Positions 43,428 through 50,391 of a stretch of DNA of 64,000 nucleotides are shown piece by piece. The notes beneath the pieces are model-generated. The model saw nothing but the letters and a program-made list of their open reading frames with translations, was not told where the DNA came from and searched no databases. The translations under genes and the position numbers were made by a program. This DNA comes from Paenibacillus_V sp046244365 (GTDB taxonomy: Bacteria > Bacillota > Bacilli > Paenibacillales > NBRC-103111), in contig NZ_CP176395.1 in assembly GCF_046244365.1 (NCBI RefSeq), forward strand, positions 8,184,001 to 8,248,000, written 5' to 3'. The first letter of the stretch is position 1, and each line of letters starts with the position of its first letter.

Positions 43428-44813
43428 TCACTTTTTCTTGCTCGCATAGAAATCGTCGATTCGTTTTTGCACTTCCTTGTTGACTTGGTCCATCAGCTCT
43501 TTCGCCGTGATTTTGCCCGCAATGAGATCCGGGAACAGTTTTTTGTACTCGGTGTCGTAGGCGACCGGGAATTGCGGAATCCACTTCGCCGCTTGCGCGT
43601 TGATATCGAGGAATAATTTCAGATCGGGATCGTTCTTGCTCTTGTCTTCCAGAAACTTGCTCGATTTCATCGGCGACAGCAGTCCAAGCCGGTTATAAAG
43701 CGATTCCGAGCCTTGCTCGGTCGACGACATCCATTTGATGAACGCCCAAGCGGCATCTTTGTCTTTGCCCGCCTTCAGGATCGCCAAGTTCGACCCGCCG
43801 TTCCAGAGACTGCTTTGCGGAGCCGGCAGGACGGTCAGATCGAGATCCGGCTTCGCCTTGCGGAAATCCTTCAGATTGCTGGACGTCAAGATGGCCATCG
43901 CCTGTTTTTCGGCCAGGAACGGATGCGTGTTTTTCGGAAGCTCGCTCTTGAGCTGCGTATAGGCTTGCTGGTTGATCGTTTCGCGGTTGAATTTGGCCAT
44001 CCAGTCAATTGCATCGACGATTTTCGGATCGTTGAAGTTAACCTTCTTCGTCTCCGGATTCCAGAAGGTGGACGGGTCGGCGCCGTTCAAATACGATACG
44101 AAGAACAAGCCGGACAAATTGCCGTAGTAGAAGAGCGGATTGTCGCCGGTCATTTCATACTGGCCGTTTTTCATGACCCAGAACTTTTTGAAAAACTCGT
44201 CGGTGTCCTTCATCCCCTGCAGCTTCGGAATCGATTTCTCGCCGTATTGGTTCATGATCTTATTGTTAATGACGAGCGCATAGGTCGGATTGGAGAACAT
44301 CGGTATGCCGTACTGCCCTTTCTCGAACTGCGGGATTTCATACAGGACTTTGTGGAACAGGCTCTCGGGCTTGTAATCCGGATCTTTCTTGATGTAGGGC
44401 GTCAGCTCCTCGAACATCCCGTCCATGATCCAGTTGGCCTCCAGCCGGTTGTTCGTCGCGACGTTAGGCGGATTGCCGGCGGCGATCATCGGTTCCAGCG
44501 GGCCCAGCACCGTCTTCACCGTGACGTTCGGATACGTCTTGTTGAAGTCGGCGATCAGGTTTTTCAACTCCTGCTCCGGCCATGTCGTGTTCGCATACTG
44601 CCAGACGACTTCACCCTTGATCGAGGCCGGATCCTCCTTCGGCTTCGGCGCAGCCGACGAGCTGGCCGAAGGACTGTTCGAACCTGAAGGAGATGCCGAG
44701 CCCGTCCCGGTCCCGCCTCCATCTCCGCCGCCGCATGCCGACAATACCGCCGTGGACAGCAATACCAGTGCCGAGCCAAGTATAGACCGCTTTTTGCTCT
44801 TTGCGTTGAACAT
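43428..44813 (-). CDS. Lipoprotein sugar-binding protein of ABC importer
   Basis: 461 residues. Lipoprotein signal with lipobox LSAC (Cys27), then a Gly/Ser/Ala-rich linker (about 28-60) and a family-1 solute-binding domain (GEVVWQYANTTWPEQELKNLIADFNKTYPNVTVKTV; later DAAWAFIKWMSSTEQG). It ends with several Lys. It is first in the operon and behind the shared promoter, 192 nt before the next gene, an arrangement that usually gives high binding-protein levels. Probably serves permease pair 1, because pair 2 overlaps the giant binding-protein gene. Confidence 0.94.
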   Translation of the reverse strand: MFNAKSKKRSILGSALVLLSTAVLSACGGGDGGGTGTGSASPSGSNSPSASSSAAPKPKEDPASIKGEVVWQYANTTWPEQELKNLIADFNKTYPNVTVKTVLGPLEPMIAAGNPPNVATNNRLEANWIMDGMFEELTPYIKKDPDYKPESLFHKVLYEIPQFEKGQYGIPMFSNPTYALVINNKIMNQYGEKSIPKLQGMKDTDEFFKKFWVMKNGQYEMTGDNPLFYYGNLSGLFFVSYLNGADPSTFWNPETKKVNFNDPKIVDAIDWMAKFNRETINQQAYTQLKSELPKNTHPFLAEKQAMAILTSSNLKDFRKAKPDLDLTVLPAPQSSLWNGGSNLAILKAGKDKDAAWAFIKWMSSTEQGSESLYNRLGLLSPMKSSKFLEDKSKNDPDLKLFLDINAQAAKWIPQFPVAYDTEYKKLFPDLIAGKITAKELMDQVNKEVQKRIDDFYASKKK

Positions 44814-44881
44814 GTTCGTCTCAAACTCCTTTTAAGTAAATTGGTGTAATCAAACCCCCGAAACCTTGCGAACCGCCAATT

Positions 44882-44895
44882 CGTAACCGTTTTCA
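44882..44895 (-). promoter_or_regulatory. cre-like site (CcpA) downstream of operon promoter
   Basis: Minus strand TGAAAACGGTTACG matches the cre consensus TGWAANCGNTNWCA at 13 of 14 positions. It lies about 20 nt into the predicted transcript of the binding-protein operon. Confidence 0.6.
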
Positions 44896-44903
44896 TTTCT
44901 CGT

Positions 44904-44917
44904 TGATACCGTTATCA
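44904..44917. promoter_or_regulatory. Palindromic cre-like site over the -10 box
   Basis: TGATACCGTTATCA, a near-perfect palindrome with one mismatch to the cre consensus. It overlaps the predicted -10 TATGAT, so binding of CcpA or another LacI-family protein should repress the operon. Confidence 0.6.
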
Positions 44918-45000
44918 TATCGTGGTTGCCCATTGAAAGCTTTGGAGGATAAATCGTTCTTTTTGCACTGCAAGTTGTACATTCGTTCACTTTTTTTGCA
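44914..45000 (-). promoter_or_regulatory. Shared promoter/operator B (ABC operon)
   Basis: Plus strand 44960-45000 reads TTTTTGCAC-N6-TTGTACA-N1-TCGTTC-N7-TTGCA. On the minus strand CCACGATATGATAACG places TATGAT at 44919-44914. Element, order and distances equal those at 26218-26304. The outer TTTTTGCAC recurs after 33 bp (44960 and 44993), about three helical turns, as expected for an AraC-type direct-repeat site. Confidence 0.75.
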
Positions 45001-45010
45001 CATAAAGAAA

Positions 45011-45043
45011 GACCGTCCATTAAATCGTTGGACAGTCCTTTTT
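45011..45043 (+). terminator. Terminator-like hairpin upstream of the ABC operon
   Basis: GACCGTCCA (45011-45019) pairs with TGGACAGTC (45029-45037) with one mismatch, then CTTTTTG. No plus-strand gene ends here, so it may be a remnant or insulate the promoter. Confidence 0.45.
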
Positions 45044-45122
45044 GCCGTACGCACCCGTACGTTTGTACATCGTGAGAGAATGGGGGGGTGAAATTGAGCC
45101 GGGATTATAGCATCGTGCCGTC

Positions 45123-45196
45123 ATAACGGATTTTCGAGGCGTTATCCGTAGACAATCGGGCAACTCATACAGTATAGCGGATTTTCGCGGTCTTAT
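45123..45196. repeat. Two copies of a 23-bp intergenic element
   Basis: ATArCGGATTTTCGmGG followed by ysTTAT at 45123-45145 and 45174-45196 (51 bp apart). The first has arms ATAACG/CGTTAT. Related CCGCTATTT and GGAATAACGCC pieces follow to about 45320. No ORF. With the promoter parts and the terminator at 45380, this accounts for the 44814-45433 gap. Confidence 0.6.
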
Positions 45197-45379
45197 TAGG
45201 CTGCATGGCTGCGGACCTATGCCGGATATGGCGGAATAACGCCCCACAAACCCGCTATCCCCCCGAGCGAACAAGTTCCCGAACCGATAAGCACTCGAAA
45301 GTCCGCTATTTCCATTTTCGCGCGCGTTGGCCGAGTCATTCGAACGTTTGCTACCGGGGCCATACACTCATTACCAGCT

Positions 45380-45412
45380 AAAAAAACCGCGGGAGCATCT
45401 GCCCCCGCGGCT
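45380..45412 (-). terminator. Terminator of the SHOCT-protein gene
   Basis: CCGCGGG (45387-45393) pairs with CCCGCGG (45404-45410), with inner GCA/TGC. The minus strand ends in seven T. Confidence 0.9.
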
Positions 45413-45433
45413 TTACAAATGCATTTGCACCGC

Positions 45434-45901
45434 TTACCACTTCTGTTCCATCAGCTCTTTGCGCTTGGCCGCGAACTCTTCCTCTGTTATAAGACCGTCG
45501 CGGCGCAATCCGTCCAGCTTGCGCAGCTTGCTCTCGAAATCGTCCGCCGCCGGGCTGGCAAGAGAAGACTTGCCGGCACTGACGCTCTGTCCGGTTCGAA
45601 CGCTGTGTCCCGTTCGCATCGGCTGTCCGGCGTACCCGCCGCCCCTGCTCAGCCTGCCGGACGATCCGTTCCGACCGCCCCGCGTCCGAACGTCGAACTC
45701 CCAAGCCGCGGCTCCGCTCCGCGAGAAAAAGTTAAACGCATGGTAACCGGCAATCGCTACCGCGATAAACGTCCACAAAAAACCGAACCACCCGAAAATC
45801 GGAATGACCGTCGTCACTCCAAGAATGACGAAAACGCTGCCGACAATCATGCCCATCAGCGACGCCGCCTTGCTAGGCCTTACCCTGCCTCCGTAGAACA
45901 T
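45434..45901 (-). CDS. Membrane protein with C-terminal SHOCT domain
   Basis: 155 residues. Two membrane helices (about 16-36 and 38-56), then an Arg/Gly/Ser-rich linker (about 60-118) and a SHOCT domain (about 122-155: FESKLRKLDGLRRDGLITEEEFAAKRKELME). SHOCT is a short oligomerisation module found on many membrane proteins; no activity is known for this one. AAGGAGG lies 8 nt upstream of ATG 45901. Single gene with its own terminator. Confidence 0.85.
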   Translation of the reverse strand: MFYGGRVRPSKAASLMGMIVGSVFVILGVTTVIPIFGWFGFLWTFIAVAIAGYHAFNFFSRSGAAAWEFDVRTRGGRNGSSGRLSRGGGYAGQPMRTGHSVRTGQSVSAGKSSLASPAADDFESKLRKLDGLRRDGLITEEEFAAKRKELMEQKW

Positions 45902-46007
45902 CGCGACCGCCTCCTTTTGCTTAGTAATACGCCGCAAAAGCCGGTCGGTCGCGAAATGTTTAGAGGCGATGCAAGGGCCGCAGCATCACGAAACCATCGC
46001 GTTACGG

Positions 46008-47264
46008 TTACCCGAGCTTGACGAGGAAGTAATTTTTCTTACCGCGACGGATGACCAGGTATTTCCCGGCTAGCCTGTCGAATTCGCCGATCTTCTTCTC
46101 CAGCTCCGTCGTGCGCTCGCCGTTAACGGATACTGCGCCGCTCTCCACGTCCTGCCGCGCTTGGCGCTTGGATGGAGCCGCCTTCACGGCAACGAGAAGA
46201 TCGAGAAGCCCAAGCTGCTCGTCCTCGATCGTAGTCGACGGCACGTCCTTGAACGCCTCGGCGATTTCGGCCTCCGTCAGCTCCCGCACGTTGCCGTCGA
46301 ACAGAGCGCGCGTGATGTTGATCGCGCTCTCCAGCGCCTCCTTGCCGTGCACGAGCTCGGTCACTTCCTTGGCCAGCACGCGCTGCGCCTCGCGCTTCTC
46401 CGGCTGCTCGCGCAATGCCGTTTCGAGGCGGGCGATTTCCTCCCGGTCCAGGAACGTGTAATACTTCAGCAGCTTGATGACGTCCTGATCGTCGGTGTTC
46501 ACCCAGAACTGGTAGAACTGATACGGCGACGTTTTTTCCGCATCGAGCCAGATCGCGCCGGATGCCGTTTTGCCGAACTTCGTGCCGTCGCTTTTGGTGA
46601 CAAGAGGAATCGTCAGGCCGAACGCCTTGTTGCCCGAGGTCCGTCCGATCAGCTCCATGCCCGCCGTAATGTTGCCCCATTGATCGCTTCCGCCCACCTG
46701 AAGCGCGCATCCCTGCGTTTCGTTCAGCTTCATGAAGTCGAACGCCTGAAGCAGCATGTAGCTGAATTCGGTGAACGAAATGCCGCTGCTCAGCCGCGAA
46801 TCGACCGAATCCTTGGCCAGCATGTAATTGACCGTGAAGTTTTTCCCTACGTCCCGCAAAAACTCGATCAGGCTGACAGGCGAAATCCAATCGTAGTTGT
46901 TGACGATTTTCGCCGGATTGTCGCCGGTTTCGAAATCCAGAAAGCGCTCCAGCTGCGCTTTGATTTTATTCGTCCATTCACCGACGGTATCGGCCGTGTT
47001 CAAGGACCGCTCCGTGCTTCTGCCGCTCGGATCGCCGATAAGTCCCGTCGCGCCGCCTACGAGCGCAATCGACGTGTGCCCCGCCAGCTGAAACCGCCTG
47101 AGGCACAGGATCGGCAGCAGGTTTCCGATATGCAGGCTGTCCGCCGTCGGGTCGAAGCCCGTATAGAGCGCTACCCGCTCCGTGTTCAATTTTTGCTCCA
47201 ATCCTTCGCGGTCCGTCACCTGATTGATCAACCCGCGAAACTCCAGCTCCTGCAAAATGCTCAT
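46008..47264 (-). CDS. tyrS: Tyrosyl-tRNA synthetase
   Basis: 418 residues, normal for bacterial TyrRS. Class I signature as SLHIGNL (HIGH-type, about 45-50), Tyr-binding YTGFDPTADS and QVGGSDQWGN, KMSKS-type KFGKTASGA, and a C-terminal S4 RNA-binding domain (about 350-415: KRQARQDVESGAVSVNGERT). It charges tRNA-Tyr. It lies only 15 nt after an aminopeptidase gene, so it is likely co-transcribed. No T-box leader is visible ahead of either gene, unlike tyrS of B. subtilis. Confidence 0.97.
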   Translation of the reverse strand: MSILQELEFRGLINQVTDREGLEQKLNTERVALYTGFDPTADSLHIGNLLPILCLRRFQLAGHTSIALVGGATGLIGDPSGRSTERSLNTADTVGEWTNKIKAQLERFLDFETGDNPAKIVNNYDWISPVSLIEFLRDVGKNFTVNYMLAKDSVDSRLSSGISFTEFSYMLLQAFDFMKLNETQGCALQVGGSDQWGNITAGMELIGRTSGNKAFGLTIPLVTKSDGTKFGKTASGAIWLDAEKTSPYQFYQFWVNTDDQDVIKLLKYYTFLDREEIARLETALREQPEKREAQRVLAKEVTELVHGKEALESAINITRALFDGNVRELTEAEIAEAFKDVPSTTIEDEQLGLLDLLVAVKAAPSKRQARQDVESGAVSVNGERTTELEKKIGEFDRLAGKYLVIRRGKKNYFLVKLG

Positions 47265-47279
47265 TTTCCCGTATTCCCC

Positions 47280-48395
47280 TTACTTCAAATTTTCCGGATT
47301 CAGCTGCTCGAGCTCCGGTATAACGAACCGTCCGTCCTTGCGGATCAGCCTGCCGTCGAACCACATTTCCCCGCCGCCGTATTCGGGGCGCTGGATGCAA
47401 ACCATATCCCAGTGAACCGCCGAGCGGTTGCCGTTAAACGCATCCTCGTAGCTGTTGCCCGGCGTAAAGTGAAAGCTGCCGTCGATCTTCTCGTCGAACA
47501 AAATGTCCTGCATCGGCTCCCGGATGAATGGGTTGACGCCGATCGCAAACTCGCCGATATAGCGGGCTCCCTCATCCGTATCGAGCACCCGGTTGATCCG
47601 CTCCGTATCGTTCGAGGTCGCTTTCACGATCTTGCCGTTCACGAACTCCAGTTTCACGTTCTCATGCGTGAAGCCCTCGTAAGGCGTCGGCGCGTTATAC
47701 GAAAGCGTGCCGTTAACCGAATCGCGAACCGGAGCGGTGTACACTTCGCCGTCCGGAATGTTGCAGCCGCCCGGGCATTTGATCGCGCCGATCCCTTTGA
47801 TCGAGAACGTCAAATCGGTGCCGGGGCCGACGATGCGCACCTGATCGGTTTTGTCCATAAGCGCTTTGAGCGGATCCATCGCCTTCGACATTTTGCCGTA
47901 GTCGAGCGTGCAGACGTCGAAATAAAACTGCTCGAACGCTTCCGTGCTCATCCGCGCGAGCTGCGCCATGGAAGGGCTCGGATAGCGAAGCACAACCCAC
48001 TTCGTTTTGTTGACGCGGGTGTTGAAATGAACTTCTTGCTGGTAGATCGACGAATACAGCTTGCGGCGCTCGGAAGGCACGTCCGAATGCTCATAAATGT
48101 TATTGCCGCCGCGCACCGCGATGTACGCCTGCATGTTTTGCATCTCGACAAGGTCGTTTTCCATCCAAACGCGGATCTGCTCTTCGGTTGCTCCCATCAG
48201 CAGCTGTCGAATGACGGAGGGGTCGCGCAGCTTCACATGCGGGAAGCCTCCCGCCTGATGAACGGCCTTAATCAATTCGTTCACTAGCGGCGGCTCGATT
48301 CCGGTCGCCTCGATCAGCACATGTTCGCCCGGCTGAACGCGTGTCGAATAGTTGACGAGCACGTCGGCCAATTTCGTTAATCGTGGGTCCAGCAT
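47280..48395 (-). CDS. M29 family aminopeptidase (AmpS/PepS type)
   Basis: 371 residues. It begins LTKLADVLVNYSTRVQPGEHVLIEAT as in thermophilic metallo-aminopeptidases. The metal-site region is visible in NIPDGEVYTAP, EFAIGVNPFIREPMQDILFDEKIDGSFHFTPGNSYEDAF, and HWDMVCIQRPEYGGGEMWFDGRLI. The two-metal enzymes trim N-terminal residues from peptides in the cytoplasm. It is upstream of tyrS, which is probably read on the same mRNA. Confidence 0.94.
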   Translation of the reverse strand: MLDPRLTKLADVLVNYSTRVQPGEHVLIEATGIEPPLVNELIKAVHQAGGFPHVKLRDPSVIRQLLMGATEEQIRVWMENDLVEMQNMQAYIAVRGGNNIYEHSDVPSERRKLYSSIYQQEVHFNTRVNKTKWVVLRYPSPSMAQLARMSTEAFEQFYFDVCTLDYGKMSKAMDPLKALMDKTDQVRIVGPGTDLTFSIKGIGAIKCPGGCNIPDGEVYTAPVRDSVNGTLSYNAPTPYEGFTHENVKLEFVNGKIVKATSNDTERINRVLDTDEGARYIGEFAIGVNPFIREPMQDILFDEKIDGSFHFTPGNSYEDAFNGNRSAVHWDMVCIQRPEYGGGEMWFDGRLIRKDGRFVIPELEQLNPENLK

Positions 48396-48510
48396 ATCGT
48401 CGATCCCTTCTTTCTTTTATTTGCGGTATGTTGGTATTGTTTGCCTCCCGAAGGCTCCTTAACCGTGCATGAGACAAGCGCCATACGGAATGGCTTTATC
48501 GTTTGCCCGT

Positions 48511-49389
48511 TTACTTGCCGCCCGCAAGCTCGCGGATCAGCGCCGGCATCCAGTCGTCCAGCCGCTCGAAATCGAAGCCGGCCTCTTCCGCCTTGGCCGT
48601 ATCCATATACCAAGCGTCCGGGACGCCGAACGGCGATTTATGCTCCTGCTCGGTTTGCGGCATGACGATAGCTCGTTTGCCTGTCGCTTTTTCGATTTCC
48701 GCAACGATCCGGCCCGGAGAAATTTCCCCTCGCGAGCAAGCGTTGACGGGACCGGACAAGCCCGAATGCCCCAGCCATTCGAGGAACGCCGCCGCTTCGT
48801 CGGAGCGAATGAACGACAGCTGCGCATCCGGATTCGGAATCCCGATCGGCAGGCCGCCAAGCACATGCTCCACATGAAAATGCAGCCGTCTCGTATAGTC
48901 GTCCGGTCCGAGCACGATCGGAAAACGAACCGCCGCGACCGGAAACGGCGCTTTCTGATAAAGCACAGCCTCGACAAGCCGTTTGCCTTCGGCGTAATCC
49001 GGTTTGAGCGGATACGGCTCCGGAAGCCGGTATGTATAAGGATCGAAATAGCTCTCCTGCTTGCGCGGCTCGCCATAAGGATATACGCTAAGCGACGAGG
49101 TGACGATATAGAAGCTCGTACGGCCGGCGAACAGCTCGGCTGCTTGCTCCGCCTCCAGCGGCGTATAGCAGATGTTGTCGTACACGACATCGTAAGACCC
49201 ATCCCCGAGCGCCCTTCTCAGCGCCTCCGCATCGGTGCGGTCCGCATGAACCCGCTTCACGGCATCCCCGAAGGAGTCCGGCGTCAGCCCTCTCGTCAAA
49301 ATGGTGACGTCCGTCCCGCCGGCGATCAGCCGTTCCACCAGCTTTTTGCCGAAAAATCTAGTTCCTCCAAGCACGAGTGCGCTCTTCAT
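48511..49389 (-). CDS. NAD-dependent epimerase/dehydratase (SDR) family protein
   Basis: 292 residues. The nucleotide-binding start is ALVLGGTRFFGKKLVERL, a Gly-rich variant of the extended SDR motif. A FYIVTSSLSVYPYGE stretch takes the place of the usual Ser/Tyr region, and KPDYAEGKRLVE supplies the Tyr-x-x-x-Lys-like pair (YAEGK). It resembles reductases and mRNA-binding SDR proteins annotated as NAD-dependent epimerases. Substrate unknown. ATG 49389 has AAGGGAGAG about 10 nt upstream; the longer frame to 49506 lacks a site. Confidence 0.85.
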   Translation of the reverse strand: MKSALVLGGTRFFGKKLVERLIAGGTDVTILTRGLTPDSFGDAVKRVHADRTDAEALRRALGDGSYDVVYDNICYTPLEAEQAAELFAGRTSFYIVTSSLSVYPYGEPRKQESYFDPYTYRLPEPYPLKPDYAEGKRLVEAVLYQKAPFPVAAVRFPIVLGPDDYTRRLHFHVEHVLGGLPIGIPNPDAQLSFIRSDEAAAFLEWLGHSGLSGPVNACSRGEISPGRIVAEIEKATGKRAIVMPQTEQEHKSPFGVPDAWYMDTAKAEEAGFDFERLDDWMPALIRELAGGK

Positions 49390-49583
49390 GCATCCGGTCT
49401 CTCCCTTCGTTACCCTGCATCGCACATAGTCCTGCATGTACTCGACCTTCTTTGTGGGTCCTAGGCGCTTCCCATCATTGTAGCAAATTTTAGCCGCAAG
49501 CTTCAAAACAAATTAACGCCTGCGTCTTCTTTTCGTCAACGAAAACCAAGCGCGCGGCCGGCGATTCCGGCATCTGCGGTCAC

Positions 49584-49631
49584 AAAAAATCCGCAGCACG
49601 GACGCCGAAAGGGCGCTTCATGCTGCGGATT
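49584..49631 (-). terminator. Terminator overlapping the stop of the YqjF-like gene
   Basis: AATCCGCAGCA (49588-49598) pairs with TGCTGCGGATT (49621-49631). The minus strand ends in six T. The stem includes two bases of the stop codon at 49630-49632. Confidence 0.85.
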
Positions 49632-50379
49632 ATCGGATCGGGGAAAGCGGCCAGACGAGCACGTCCAGCCTAGCCGTATAGGTAAGCAGCGCAGGGGCGC
49701 CGGGCAAGCCGACTCCGAGCGGCTCCGTCATCGTGTTTCGCCGGATATCCGCCTCCGCGCGCTGCAGCATCCACGGCAGGTGATGAATGTGGCCGATGTG
49801 AAGTCCTCCGTGCGGATCCGCGCTGAACAAGCAATACCGCTCGGTTAGCCAATGTTCAAGCGAACCGCGTTCCGCCTCATAAGGCTCGGACACGGGCCGG
49901 TACGCCCCTTCGAAGCTTGCTCCGCCGTTAGACGGATGCGGCTCCCGCCTTACGCTGCCGTAGCGGAACGACTCGCCTTCGCGGACTATGTTCATGTCTG
50001 CGAACCGGTAGGGCAGATGATAAACGGCGCGCGCCGCCTTTACGGCAAGCCGGTGATTCGCATCGAGGCTAAAAAAGTAAACGCCCGCTTTCCCGCCCGC
50101 CTTTACATAGGTCCGCACATTCAACTCGATAAAGCGGCTCGTCCCCGGCAAAGGGGGAAGCCAGCGGAGTCGGATGCCCGTCATATGGAACGGCACGACG
50201 CTGATCCACGCTTGGCCGTCCCGCAGATCCAGCTCCAGGCCGTTCGGGAGGAGCGGCTGCAAGCTTGCGGGAGGCAGCGGCCAATGCGCGAACAGAAGAT
50301 CGCGCCAGGTTTGTTTCATGACCCAGGGCCTGCCTGGCAGCGGCCACGGGCGGTGGCCGGTTTGTCCGATCGGATTCAT
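49630..50379 (-). CDS. YqjF/DUF2071 family protein
   Basis: 249 residues. It begins RPWVMKQTWRDLLFAHWPLPPASLQPLLPNGLELD, the family hallmark, then WISVVPFHMTGIRLRWLPPLPG and FIELNVRTYV, ending in RYCLFSADPHGGLHIGHIHHLPW. DUF2071 (YqjF in B. subtilis) has an acetoacetate-decarboxylase-like fold; its role is unknown. Single-domain and of normal length. It sits 12 nt downstream of the ydbT-like gene and may be read with it. Confidence 0.88.
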   Translation of the reverse strand: MNPIGQTGHRPWPLPGRPWVMKQTWRDLLFAHWPLPPASLQPLLPNGLELDLRDGQAWISVVPFHMTGIRLRWLPPLPGTSRFIELNVRTYVKAGGKAGVYFFSLDANHRLAVKAARAVYHLPYRFADMNIVREGESFRYGSVRREPHPSNGGASFEGAYRPVSEPYEAERGSLEHWLTERYCLFSADPHGGLHIGHIHHLPWMLQRAEADIRRNTMTEPLGVGLPGAPALLTYTARLDVLVWPLSPIR

Positions 50380-50391
50380 CGCGGACTCTCC

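Noticed and set aside
46161..48287. A 708-codon open frame on the plus strand
   Set aside because: It lies antisense to tyrS and the M29 aminopeptidase gene, both with clear motifs. Its Arg/Ala/His-rich translation matches no family; it is open because of GC-rich codon use.
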